From an uncultured Parabacteroides sp. (GTDB lineage Bacteria > Bacteroidota > Bacteroidia > Bacteroidales > Tannerellaceae): a stretch of 59,276 nucleotides of DNA. Below the pieces are notes generated by a model. That model worked only from the letters and a program-made list of their open reading frames with translations. It had not been told where the DNA came from and did not search any database. This document shows, in pieces, positions 33,388-41,856 of the stretch. How positions within the stretch are numbered: position 1 is the first letter of the stretch; each line of letters opens with the position of its first letter. Position numbers and translations under genes: made by a program. Location of the stretch: positions 1-59,276 of the forward strand of contig CASFJQ010000013.1 of assembly GCA_949295065.1 (NCBI GenBank), read 5' to 3'.

Positions 33388-33430
33388 AAAAGCGGAGATT
33401 TTGTTGATGAAAATCTCCGCTTTTTTATAT
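33388..33430. terminator. Bidirectional terminator between GldB-like and C11 genes
   Basis: Perfect 15-base stem AAAAGCGGAGATTTT (33388-33402) / AAAATCTCCGCTTTT (33410-33424) with a 7-base loop, T run on the plus side and A-rich on the other. Confidence 0.93.
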
Positions 33431-33453
33431 TTATTTTGATTCTGTCGCATTTT

Positions 33454-34581
33454 TTATTTAGAGACGTAGGTTGCCCATTCCAACTGGTCGTACCAGTCGT
33501 TGAGCTTGGGATAGTTTTTCTGGTATGCGTAGATTGAGAGTCCGCTGAATTTATCTATTGTTATTGAGCCGCATTTGGCGAAGTAGTTTTCAGGAGTGCA
33601 TGCCTTGTAGATTATGGCTTTGTCCATTGCTGTTTTCAGGTTGGTATATTCTTCATTGTTTGCAATTTGGGACAGATAATCTTCCATGTCATAGAGTTTG
33701 TGGTTATTCCATGTCAGATATTCTAGGGCCTGCACCTGATATAAATCTATATTGTATAGAGATTCTTCAGTCTGTTTGCTGAGAATATTCCGGCAGGCAT
33801 CGGCAAGATTGTCAATCTCGCTTGTTTTTACGACTGATACTGATGCTGAGCGTGATATTCCCGAGTATTGGTTATAGTGATTGTAGAATGAGTCGGCTAT
33901 TCCCGTAACGTCGGCATTCAGCAGCATTGGGGTGATTTCATTATAAGGAAAACCTTCTGCAAGGATTTCTGTTGCCGAACCGATGATATAGTCTGTGCAG
34001 TTTCGCAGAGCATAAACTACTTCCACGCTTGCCATGTAGCAGGCGTCGAAGAGGATAAAGTCGAAATGGAAATCGTTGAGGACGTAGTTCAGGTCGTCGA
34101 GTTCCATATGATTGTTTCCGTCCTGTCCGAACGAGCGCAGATAGGAATCGAGATTTGAGGGAAACCATGCCGTACCATGGCTCCACAGAACTAGGCCCAT
34201 ACTTTCAGAAGGAAACTGCTCCTTTACGGTTGTTATCACCGAGCGGAGATTTTCCGGCGAGGCGGAGTTTTCCTCTTCATATTCTTTTATGAGGATTCTT
34301 GAAACAGAGCCATTCTTGTCTTTCCGGAACTGGTATAATCCCGGTGTCGCATTTATCGTGTCGATATATGCTATAATGTTTCCATTATCCAAATCTGCAT
34401 CTTTGCAGCCTTCTTCTATCATTTTCATATTATCTTCCACAAAAGAGCTGAGGCTGTTGTCGCCAGCCATATAAATCAGTACAGTCCGTTGTGGCAAAGT
34501 CTTTTCCTCGTTCTTGTTACAGCTTAGGAGGAAAGAGAGACATAGAACTGACAGTATTGATAAGAGGAGTTTTGTTTTCAT
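33454..34581 (-). CDS. C11 (clostripain-family) cysteine protease lipoprotein
   Basis: 375 residues from the ATG at 34581, which begins the lipoprotein signal MKTKLLLSILSVLCLSFLLSC (Cys21). The caspase-like fold has catalytic His135 (LWSHGTAW) and Cys181 (FDACYMASVE). Family members cleave after Lys or Arg and mature by self-cleavage; Bacteroides fragilis fragipain is one. An upstream ATG at 34692 was rejected since it would translate repeat copy G and add 37 residues before the signal. It follows the PagL-like gene on the same strand. Confidence 0.9.
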   Translation of the reverse strand: MKTKLLLSILSVLCLSFLLSCNKNEEKTLPQRTVLIYMAGDNSLSSFVEDNMKMIEEGCKDADLDNGNIIAYIDTINATPGLYQFRKDKNGSVSRILIKEYEEENSASPENLRSVITTVKEQFPSESMGLVLWSHGTAWFPSNLDSYLRSFGQDGNNHMELDDLNYVLNDFHFDFILFDACYMASVEVVYALRNCTDYIIGSATEILAEGFPYNEITPMLLNADVTGIADSFYNHYNQYSGISRSASVSVVKTSEIDNLADACRNILSKQTEESLYNIDLYQVQALEYLTWNNHKLYDMEDYLSQIANNEEYTNLKTAMDKAIIYKACTPENYFAKCGSITIDKFSGLSIYAYQKNYPKLNDWYDQLEWATYVSK

Positions 34582-34618
34582 AAATATGGTTTGAGTTTTT
34601 AAGTTTTTAAGTTTAATT

Positions 34619-34683
34619 GGGGACGATGTGGCGAGTTGACGAGGCTGAAAGTCTTGTTTCCTTGTCTCTGAATCCTTGTCCCC
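34619..34683. repeat. Palindromic intergenic repeat, copy G
   Basis: GGGGACGATGTGGCGAGTTG and CCTTGTCTCTGAATCCTTGT are the two halves, bounded by GGGGAC / GTCCCC. Unit GAGTTGACGAGG matches the family core. It lies between the PagL-like and C11 genes. Confidence 0.75.
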
Positions 34684-34736
34684 TTTATCCATGCAAATAT
34701 CCTAAAATATTTCATAGTAACCAACTGAAGGGAATC

Positions 34737-35957
34737 TTATCGTGCGTTGAATCTTATTCCCAAGCCAAGCATAAGGTTGTTCGGGTTCTTGAATTTATAA
34801 AGCTGATAGCCGGTGTGGATGAATACATTCTTGGTTATATCGGTTTTCAGCACAAAAATCTGATAGAAAGAATTTGTGTCTCTTCCTTTGCACAGGAAGT
34901 TTTTGCCAATACCAATATTAATGGAGAAAATAGGCATTACTATTTCCGCTCTGAGAGAAAGGCCGGAAGAGAACTGTTCCCGGAATGGTGGGCGATAGAA
35001 CTTCAAATCCTTTGACTCAGAAGGAATGAAATCGTTGGCTATATGGTCAACTATGTTGGCGCTTTCGTCGTACTGCAAATCCAGGGAAACACCGGCACGA
35101 AAATATTGGCTGAAATTATACAGAGGATTGAAGTTAAGACCAAGAACACCGAATGAGCCGGGAGCAAGAACCGGGTCGTGATCTTCCGGGAAGATACCTT
35201 TTCTCTTGACTGCGCCATATACAATAAGGTCATAATTTATATAAGGCGAGAATATGGAGCCGGCAGAAGCTGCCGGGGAAAATCTCTTTTCGGCTTTTCT
35301 GCCCAAATAGCGGGTGATTTCTACGGATGCGCCGATTGAATTTACTCCGGCATTGGGATAGCTGGTGTTTCCGTTGGAATAGTGAGTAAGTCCGATTCCT
35401 GCACGGATATTGGTGTTGGGCGCAACTTCCCAGTTCAGTAGGAAGCCCAGGTTTATATAGGCATTTGTGCTTGAGCCGACTACTCTGTTTTTCGGATTTG
35501 TTTCGCTGTCATATTTCTTCCATCCGAAAGATGCGCCGAAATTCCATTCATAATCAAATGAAAGATTACGGGAGATTGTGGCAATCCTTGATGTTTGGAA
35601 TGCATAAAGGGCAATAGGATTTCCTATTTCAGCAGAATTGAAAAAAGTGTTGTAGGCAAGTCCTACACCCTGTATGGCATAAGGATATAATTCCCCGAAT
35701 TTTGAATCAGGGGAAAACTGGAATCCATATTTAAGATGACCGGAAAGAGTGGTGCTTATTTCCTTTTGTGCATTATTATCTCCTTTGAAAAAATCGTGGG
35801 AAGGAAACACATAGGCGGGTCTGAAATCTAAACCAAACAGATGTGAAATCTTATTGGAGGTGGAATCTTTATCTGAGGCTGACACGTTGCATATGAATGA
35901 AAGGCATATGAATATGCATAATGTAGTTTTTATTAAAGTTCTATTAGTCATCATCAC
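34737..35957 (-). CDS. PagL-like acyloxyacyl hydrolase, outer-membrane barrel
   Basis: 406 residues with signal peptide (cleavage near SASDKD) and many amphipathic strands ending in LGLGIRFNAR. THYSNGNTSYPN at His192-Ser194-Asn195 matches the H-x-S-N-G active site of PagL enzymes, which remove the 3-position acyl chain from lipid A. At about 400 residues it is far longer than the roughly 150-190 residues of Pseudomonas PagL, having a larger barrel, as is usual for Bacteroidetes members. Lipid A as substrate is inferred. Multiple ATGs at the start leave a 1-2 residue uncertainty. Confidence 0.78.
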   Translation of the reverse strand: MMMTNRTLIKTTLCIFICLSFICNVSASDKDSTSNKISHLFGLDFRPAYVFPSHDFFKGDNNAQKEISTTLSGHLKYGFQFSPDSKFGELYPYAIQGVGLAYNTFFNSAEIGNPIALYAFQTSRIATISRNLSFDYEWNFGASFGWKKYDSETNPKNRVVGSSTNAYINLGFLLNWEVAPNTNIRAGIGLTHYSNGNTSYPNAGVNSIGASVEITRYLGRKAEKRFSPAASAGSIFSPYINYDLIVYGAVKRKGIFPEDHDPVLAPGSFGVLGLNFNPLYNFSQYFRAGVSLDLQYDESANIVDHIANDFIPSESKDLKFYRPPFREQFSSGLSLRAEIVMPIFSINIGIGKNFLCKGRDTNSFYQIFVLKTDITKNVFIHTGYQLYKFKNPNNLMLGLGIRFNAR

Positions 35958-36129
35958 TCTAATCTCTCTCTCTTAAAATAATAGTCCGTTATTTCGTTAT
36001 CAAGTTTATGCAATATTAATCAAAGTCTTTTACTAAAAAGAGTTTTTAAGAATCTTTTTGTGAAAGTGTTATTCTTTTTTTTGTATAATTGTGTCATATA
36101 ATATACTATTTGATTAAAAAAGAAAAAGT

Positions 36130-36981
36130 ATGAACAGAAGAACATGGATGCGCAGTGTTGCTTGTACCGCAATGCTGCTTATGGCTGCTCCAAATCGTTA
36201 CAACCGTTTGTTTGGTGCGGAAAATTCAGTGAAAGGCCTTAATGGTAAAATAGAAACCCGCAGTTTCGGTGATTTTAAGATTACATGGATAAGAGATAAT
36301 GCAAAGGATGGATTTATGAAAAACAGCCTTTACAGTGATTTTGACCAGGAAATCTTGTTGCGCGTATCTCCGGATGGAAAAATGCCTTCGACAGTGAGCT
36401 GCTATCTTTTACAGACCGAAGGAAAAAATATCCTGTTTGATACAGGAAACGGAGCTGAGGACAGTTTGCTGTTGAAAGCTTTGGAATCACTTTCTGTTAC
36501 TCCTAATGACATTAATGCTATTTTCCTTACGCATCTGCATGGCGACCATATCGGAGGGCTGGTAAAGGATGGAAAGCCTGTTTTTGAAAAGGCGTCCATT
36601 TTTATTTCATCTCCGGAATATGATGGCTGGATGAATATGGATGGTGACCGGAAAAATAAAACGGTGTCTATTTTGGAAACATATAAAAATAAAATACATT
36701 TGTTCGGATTTTCAGACACTCTTCCATATGGAATCGTTGCTTTGGACGCTTCGGGGCATACACCTGGACATACTGTTTATCGTGTTGGTAATTGTATGAT
36801 TGTCGGTGATTTGCTTCATGCTGTTGCATTGCAGCTTGAATATCCTGATGCCTGTGCAGCTTATGATATGGATAAAGAGAAGGCTATTGAGTCGAGAAAG
36901 AAATATCTGCAATATGTAAAGGATGAGAATCTGGTGTTTGCAGGAATGCATTTTCCGGCTCCGGTGTTCAGGGAGTTTTAG
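36130..36981 (+). CDS. Metallo-beta-lactamase-fold hydrolase, exported
   Basis: 283 residues. A signal peptide or Tat-like start (MNRRTWMRSVACTAMLLMAA) is followed by an MBL domain: LTHLHGDHIGG (His135, His137, Asp139, His140), LDASGHTPGHT, GDLLH and a final GMHF. All metal ligands are present, so it should be an active hydrolase of an ester, lactone or lactam. SGHTPGHT is typical of the lactonase-like group rather than true beta-lactamases. Divergent from the PagL-like gene. The CaCA exchanger starts 37 bases downstream and may be cotranscribed. Confidence 0.88.
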   Translation: MNRRTWMRSVACTAMLLMAAPNRYNRLFGAENSVKGLNGKIETRSFGDFKITWIRDNAKDGFMKNSLYSDFDQEILLRVSPDGKMPSTVSCYLLQTEGKNILFDTGNGAEDSLLLKALESLSVTPNDINAIFLTHLHGDHIGGLVKDGKPVFEKASIFISSPEYDGWMNMDGDRKNKTVSILETYKNKIHLFGFSDTLPYGIVALDASGHTPGHTVYRVGNCMIVGDLLHAVALQLEYPDACAAYDMDKEKAIESRKKYLQYVKDENLVFAGMHFPAPVFREF

Positions 36982-37018
36982 AAATTCTGATTCTTATAAT
37001 AACTTAAAAACTTGAAAT

Positions 37019-37981
37019 ATGCTCAATATCATTTTCCTTCTTGCTGGATTAGTTTTAATATTGCTTGGAGCAAATATTCTGACAGACGGTGCGGCTTCGG
37101 TTGCCAAGCGTTTTAATATTTCCGACCTTGTGATAGGTCTTACTATAGTAGCTTTTGGTACTTCTGCGCCGGAATTGGTTATTAGCGTCCTTTCATCATT
37201 GAAAGGCAGTGCAGAGATGGCAATAGGAAATGTTGTTGGTAGCAATATATTCAATATACTTATGATTATAGGCTGTACAGCCTTGGTTATGCCAATGAAG
37301 GTAGGCGAGGGGACAATGAGTAAGGAAATTCCGCTTGTTATCCTTTCGTCTTTTGTATTGGCTGCTTTTGCCAATGATGTTTTATTGGATGGGGAAGAAG
37401 TTAATGTGATAAGCCGTATTGATGGCATGGTTCTACTCGGATTCTTCCTGATATTCATGCGTTATACGTTTGCGATAGCTCGGAATGGTGGAGAAACGCA
37501 AGATGAGTCCCAAGAGATAAAGCTGATGCCGGTATGGAAATCAGCAGTATTTATATTGGGCGGACTGGTGGGATTGATAGGCGGTGGCCAGCTATTTGTT
37601 GAAGGAGCAAGCGGTGTTGCACGAAGTTTGGGCGTGAGCGAATCAATCATTGGCTTGACTCTCGTTGCTGGAGGAACATCACTTCCGGAACTGGCAACTT
37701 CGGTGACTGCTGCTTTGAAAAAGAATCCGGGAATAGCAATAGGAAATGTGATTGGCAGCAATTTGTTTAATATTTTCTTTGTTTTGGGATGCAGTGCTTC
37801 GATTGCTCCGCTGCCAATGGGAAATATAAACAATATGGATATGGCTGTTCTTATAGGCTCTTCTGTTCTGTTCTGGCTTGTAGGGTGGTTTTTCCGTAAA
37901 CGTACGATAACACGTCCGGAAGGAGCATTGCTTGTTCTATGTTATGTCGCATATACAACTTGGCTGATATTGCAGCAATAA
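37019..37981 (+). CDS. Calcium/sodium antiporter (CaCA, YrbG-like)
   Basis: 320 residues with about ten membrane segments in two inverted halves. The alpha repeats are VAFGTSAPELVISVLSSL and VAGGTSLPELATSVTAAL, each followed by AIGNVVGSNIFNI or AIGNVIGSNLFNI. Those motifs bind cations in the sodium/calcium exchanger fold. It sits in the inner membrane and probably exports calcium. Between the MBL gene and a YczE-like gene on the same strand. Confidence 0.94.
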   Translation: MLNIIFLLAGLVLILLGANILTDGAASVAKRFNISDLVIGLTIVAFGTSAPELVISVLSSLKGSAEMAIGNVVGSNIFNILMIIGCTALVMPMKVGEGTMSKEIPLVILSSFVLAAFANDVLLDGEEVNVISRIDGMVLLGFFLIFMRYTFAIARNGGETQDESQEIKLMPVWKSAVFILGGLVGLIGGGQLFVEGASGVARSLGVSESIIGLTLVAGGTSLPELATSVTAALKKNPGIAIGNVIGSNLFNIFFVLGCSASIAPLPMGNINNMDMAVLIGSSVLFWLVGWFFRKRTITRPEGALLVLCYVAYTTWLILQQ

Positions 37982-38018
37982 AGGCAGAAAATGAGTATCG
38001 GAGAAATGCAGTATTCTG

Positions 38019-38026
38019 TAATTTTG
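38019..38026 (+). promoter_or_regulatory. -7 element that decides the YczE-like start
   Basis: TAATTTTG, exact match, followed by CA. It lies within the longest reading frame (ATG 37991), so the ATG at 38042 is used. Confidence 0.65.
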
Positions 38027-38041
38027 CAAAAAAAAATTGAG

Positions 38042-38710
38042 ATGAATATTGTAGAGTTGACGGAACGGTATTCCGTGTTTATTTTGGGGTTGTTTTTGAT
38101 GGCGTTGGGAATCGCCTTTTGTGTTCATGCTGATTTGGGGATAACGCCTATTTCTTGCCCTCCATATGTTTTGAGTTTGGGATTGAAGCCAACAGTAGGC
38201 CAGTTTACGATTGCAATGCACGTAATTCTTGTACTTATCCAGGTAGCAATTTTGAAGAAAGATTTTCCAAAGTTGCAATATATGCAGTTGGTTACCGGTT
38301 TTTTGTTTGGCTTTTTTATTGATTTCGCAATTTGGCTGACTGGTTCGTTTTTGCCCGAATCATATATGATGCGTATGTTTTATGTAGTGTTTGGCTCTGC
38401 TATTCTGGCTGTCGGAATCTTGTTTGAAGTTACTCCTAAAGTGATGCTTATCGCTGGCGAAGGGCTTATGCTGGTGCTGGCAAATAAGTGGAACAAGCCG
38501 TTTGGCAAGGTTAAGGTTGGTTTTGATTGCACATTGATACTTATAAGTCTGATTTTCTCCGTATATTTGTTCGGCGAAATACGAGGTGTCCGTGAAGGGA
38601 CAATTTTATCGGCATTTCTGGTGGGATTCTTTGTGAGCCGTTTCCAGCCGCATTTGCGCTGGCTGACAAAATGGCTAAACAGGAGAGAGGACGGGAAACC
38701 GATGTGCTGA
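38042..38710 (+). CDS. YczE/YyaS-like integral membrane protein
   Basis: 222 residues with five or six membrane segments. RYSVFILGLFLMALGIAFCV and ADLGITPISCPPYVLS recall the YitT/YczE family (DUF6198). The function of the family is not established; some members are linked to export of small molecules. The start follows from the promoter at 38019-38026. The gap to the DUF4105 gene is filled by repeat copy H. Confidence 0.8.
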   Translation: MNIVELTERYSVFILGLFLMALGIAFCVHADLGITPISCPPYVLSLGLKPTVGQFTIAMHVILVLIQVAILKKDFPKLQYMQLVTGFLFGFFIDFAIWLTGSFLPESYMMRMFYVVFGSAILAVGILFEVTPKVMLIAGEGLMLVLANKWNKPFGKVKVGFDCTLILISLIFSVYLFGEIRGVREGTILSAFLVGFFVSRFQPHLRWLTKWLNRREDGKPMC

Positions 38711-38777
38711 AGTTGTAGCTCCTGCGAACAACTTGTTTCCTTGCCAACTCGCAATCTGAGAGTTAAGATTGCGAAAC
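38711..38777. repeat. Palindromic intergenic repeat, copy H
   Basis: Read on the minus strand it gives GTTTCGCAATCTTAACTCTC, CGAGTTGGCAAGGAAACAAG, close to copy B. It begins at the base after the YczE stop and its terminal TTGCGAAAC ends at the base before the DUF4105 ATG, filling the gap exactly. Confidence 0.82.
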
Positions 38778-39995
38778 ATGATTAATTTAATATTTAGAGG
38801 CGTGAAGCGAGTAGCATCTATATTGTTTTTGTGTTTTTTGTCGTTGGCAATGTCATGGGCACGTCCTTTGACCGAAAGGGCAAAAGTAAGTCTGTTAACA
38901 AGTTCTCCATACGAGGCGGAGGTTTTCACTGTGTATGGTCATGCAGCTTTAAGGATAAATGACCCTGGGCAGAGAATCGACATTGTATTCAACTACGGAC
39001 TGTTCAGTTTCAATAAACCGTTTTTTGTTTACCGTTTTGCCAGCGGTGAGACTGACTATATGCTTGGCGCAATCAATTATTCTGATTATATCGTGGAATA
39101 TCAGATGCGAGGAAGCACAGTAACGGAGCAGATATTGAATCTGACAGCTGAAGAGAAAGAAGCAATATGGCTTGCTTTGCAGGAAAACTATAAACCGGAG
39201 AACAGGGAATATCGTTATAATTTCTTCTTTGACAATTGCGCGACACGACCTGTTGCTTTAATAGAAAAGAATGTGGCCGGGAATGTGGATTATTCAGGAT
39301 GGAAAGCCGATAGTCTGTCTTTTCGTGATATGATTAATGATTGTACCCGCAATAAGCCGTGGCTTACATTTGGATGTGATTTGGCTTTGGGAAGTCCGAC
39401 AGACCGGATGGCAACAAAGCATGAGATGATGTTTCTTCCCATGTTTCTTAAAGATGCTTTTGCAAAGGCTGAGATAGTGGGTGAAGACGGAACAAGAAGG
39501 AAACTGGTGGAAGAAACCATCGTTTTGCCTTCCGAGCCGGATGAAGCAGAGAAAACTATTATTACTCCGCTTGTGGCTGCGATATTACTGCTAGTTTTCT
39601 TCGTTGCGATTTCTCTGTTGGAATTAAGGACGAAAAAATATTTTGCTGTGGTGGACGGAATGCTGTTTTTTGTTGCGGGAATTGGTGGATGTGTATTGTT
39701 TTTCTTGTGCTTTGTTTCGGAACATCCCTGCACTTGCCCTAACTGGAATCTGATATGGATTCAACCTTTGCATCTTCTGTCTCCAATATTATATGCAGTA
39801 AAAAAATGGAGAAAAGTCTTTTATTATTATCATTTTATTAACTTTGTGGCGATTTTGCTGTTTGTGCTGTGTTGCAGTTTTATTCCGCAATACTTCAATA
39901 TGGCAGTTATTCCGTTGGCATTTAGCTTGTTGTTACGTAGCGGAATGGTGTTGTCCAAAGTGAAATCAGTAAATAAGACGTTGGCTGATCGTTGA
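38778..39995 (+). CDS. DUF4105 membrane-anchored protein
   Basis: 405 residues. Signal or anchor at about 12-30 (VASILFLCFLSLAMSWA). The DUF4105 domain, at about 35-200, has YGHAALRINDPGQ and YNFFFDNCATRP; the conserved His, Asn and Cys recall the papain-like NlpC group but catalysis is not established. Four or five membrane segments make up the C-terminal third (about 260-390). An in-frame TTG at 38769 lies within repeat copy H and was rejected. Function unknown. Confidence 0.82.
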   Translation: MINLIFRGVKRVASILFLCFLSLAMSWARPLTERAKVSLLTSSPYEAEVFTVYGHAALRINDPGQRIDIVFNYGLFSFNKPFFVYRFASGETDYMLGAINYSDYIVEYQMRGSTVTEQILNLTAEEKEAIWLALQENYKPENREYRYNFFFDNCATRPVALIEKNVAGNVDYSGWKADSLSFRDMINDCTRNKPWLTFGCDLALGSPTDRMATKHEMMFLPMFLKDAFAKAEIVGEDGTRRKLVEETIVLPSEPDEAEKTIITPLVAAILLLVFFVAISLLELRTKKYFAVVDGMLFFVAGIGGCVLFFLCFVSEHPCTCPNWNLIWIQPLHLLSPILYAVKKWRKVFYYYHFINFVAILLFVLCCSFIPQYFNMAVIPLAFSLLLRSGMVLSKVKSVNKTLADR

Positions 39996-40021
39996 ACAAT
40001 TAATACAAATATTAGGAACAA

Positions 40022-40047
40022 TACATTTGTGTCGGCTTGAAAAGCCG
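40022..40047 (+). promoter_or_regulatory. Promoter and 5' hairpin of the PafA-like gene
   Basis: TACATTTG (40022-40029) is an exact -7 element. Transcription should begin near 40033-40036, where CGGCTT-GAA-AAGCCG (40033-40047) forms a hairpin at the 5' end of the message. Confidence 0.55.
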
Positions 40048-40061
40048 GGAAAAAATAATAA

Positions 40062-41672
40062 ATGGATAAAAAAGTACGAAAAATATTATCATCACTGATA
40101 GCTATATTGGCAGTTACAAATATGGAGGCACAACAGCAGTCTCCAAAACTAGTGGTATGCATAACTGTCGACCAGTTGAGAGGTGATTATATAGAGTACT
40201 TTTATAATACTTTCGGTGAGCGCGGTTTCAAGCGCCTTATGAATGACGGTGTCTTCTATAAGAATATCCGTTTTGAATTCTCCAATATAGATGAGGCAAG
40301 TGCTTTTGCCACTATTTTCACTGGCTCAAATCCTTGTTTTTCCGGTATAACAGGAAATAAGAAATATGATTTCGATAATGAAAAGGAAATCTCTATCCTT
40401 AATGACCCGGATTATTTGGGAAATTACACCAAGGAGAATTATTCACCTAATGCACTTATAAGCTCAACAATAGGAGATGAGCTGAAAATAGCTTCAAAGG
40501 GAAGAAGTGATGTTTATTCTATTGCTCCTAATCCGGAAAGTGCACTTATTTCTGCAGGACATGCTGCTAATGGTGCTTTTTGGATAGACAACCAGAATGG
40601 TAAATGGGCAACTACCACCTATTATAAAGGTGTGCCTTGGTATGTTGACAGATATAACAGTGGAAACGAATCTCTTTCAGCGCGTCTTAACCAGATGGTT
40701 TGGACACCGTCTTTGTCAATGGAGAAGTATAATGCTTTTCCATATGTGCTTGATGATATTCCTTTCCGTTATACTTTCAGTGAAAATGAGAGATATTGCT
40801 ATCAGAATCTGAAAACAACTCCTTTTGTCAATAAGGAGATAAATCGTCTTGCCATACAGTTCCTCGAATATGGGGGATTTGGAAAACGCTCGTGTCCAGA
40901 TATGCTTTCGGTGACTTATTATGCCGGAAACTATCGTGGCAATATGAACAAGGAATACACTCGTGAAATACAAGATACTTATTATCAGCTAGATCAGGAT
41001 ATAGCAAGCTTGCTTGATGCAATTGATAAGAAAGTCGGGCTCGACAAAACTTTGGTGGTCTTTACAGGCTCGGGCTATTATAAGAGCGAGGAGGAATATG
41101 CTGACGGTTTACATGTTAACCGTGGAGAGTTTCATCCTAAGAGATGTGTTGCCTTGCTCAATATGTATATGATGGCTTTGTATGGCCAGCAGACTAAATG
41201 GGTGACTGGTTATTATAACAACCAGATATTTCTCAACCGAAAAGCTATTGAAGATGCCAAGCTTGATTTGGCTGAGATACAAAACAAGGCGGCACGATTT
41301 GTACAGGAATTTACCGGTGTGCAGTCTGTTACAACAGCAACTGCGCTGATGACTGGCGACTGGAACGAATCAACAGCCTCATTCAGACACGGAACTCATC
41401 ACTTGAAACGTGGCGATTTGATTATTGAACTTCAGCCTGGATGGCAGTTGAATTATGATAATCCTAATGAAAAAGTAAAAGTTATCAGAAATAACGCTGT
41501 TATAACTCCTCTTATATTTTTCGGTAATGGAATGAAGCCGGAGCGTATCTACCGTGAGGTTAAAGCAACGGAAATAGCTCCATCTATTACTTACATACTA
41601 AGAATTCGTCCACCTAATGCATCACAGTCCTTGCCATTGTGGGAGCTGACTGTGAACAAGACTGTGCAATAA
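40062..41672 (+). CDS. PafA-like alkaline phosphatase superfamily protein, probably inactive
   Basis: 536 residues with a signal peptide ending near NMEAQ. KLVVCITVDQLRGDYI, GITGNKKYDFD, ISAGHAANGAFWID and QLDQDIASLLDAIDKKVGLD align well with PafA-type phosphatases. However, the usual metal ligands are missing. The Asp...His motif is YYAGNYRG, the Asp-His pair is TGSGYY, the last His is lost, and the Lys-x-Arg of the active site is replaced (APNPESALI). Only the first Asp (VDQLRGD) and the GN Asn remain. It is probably a periplasmic pseudoenzyme used as a binding or scaffold protein. It lies 184 bases upstream of secA. Confidence 0.8.
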   Translation: MDKKVRKILSSLIAILAVTNMEAQQQSPKLVVCITVDQLRGDYIEYFYNTFGERGFKRLMNDGVFYKNIRFEFSNIDEASAFATIFTGSNPCFSGITGNKKYDFDNEKEISILNDPDYLGNYTKENYSPNALISSTIGDELKIASKGRSDVYSIAPNPESALISAGHAANGAFWIDNQNGKWATTTYYKGVPWYVDRYNSGNESLSARLNQMVWTPSLSMEKYNAFPYVLDDIPFRYTFSENERYCYQNLKTTPFVNKEINRLAIQFLEYGGFGKRSCPDMLSVTYYAGNYRGNMNKEYTREIQDTYYQLDQDIASLLDAIDKKVGLDKTLVVFTGSGYYKSEEEYADGLHVNRGEFHPKRCVALLNMYMMALYGQQTKWVTGYYNNQIFLNRKAIEDAKLDLAEIQNKAARFVQEFTGVQSVTTATALMTGDWNESTASFRHGTHHLKRGDLIIELQPGWQLNYDNPNEKVKVIRNNAVITPLIFFGNGMKPERIYREVKATEIAPSITYILRIRPPNASQSLPLWELTVNKTVQ

Positions 41673-41856
41673 AAACTGGAAAGACGGATTTTGTTTCCTT
41701 CCTTAAAATTTACTGTTTTATCAAGTGGGGACTATTGTCTTTATGTGATTTCTTGTTTGCAGGGGATAATGCTTCTGTATCAGACATTTTTTGTCTTTAT
41801 ATAAGAGATAAGAAATCAAATACTTAATTAAAGAATAAAATAAAAACAAATATATT

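Noticed and set aside
34582-34692. Upstream extension of the C11 protease
   Set aside because: It would translate palindromic repeat G and place 37 residues before a good lipoprotein signal.
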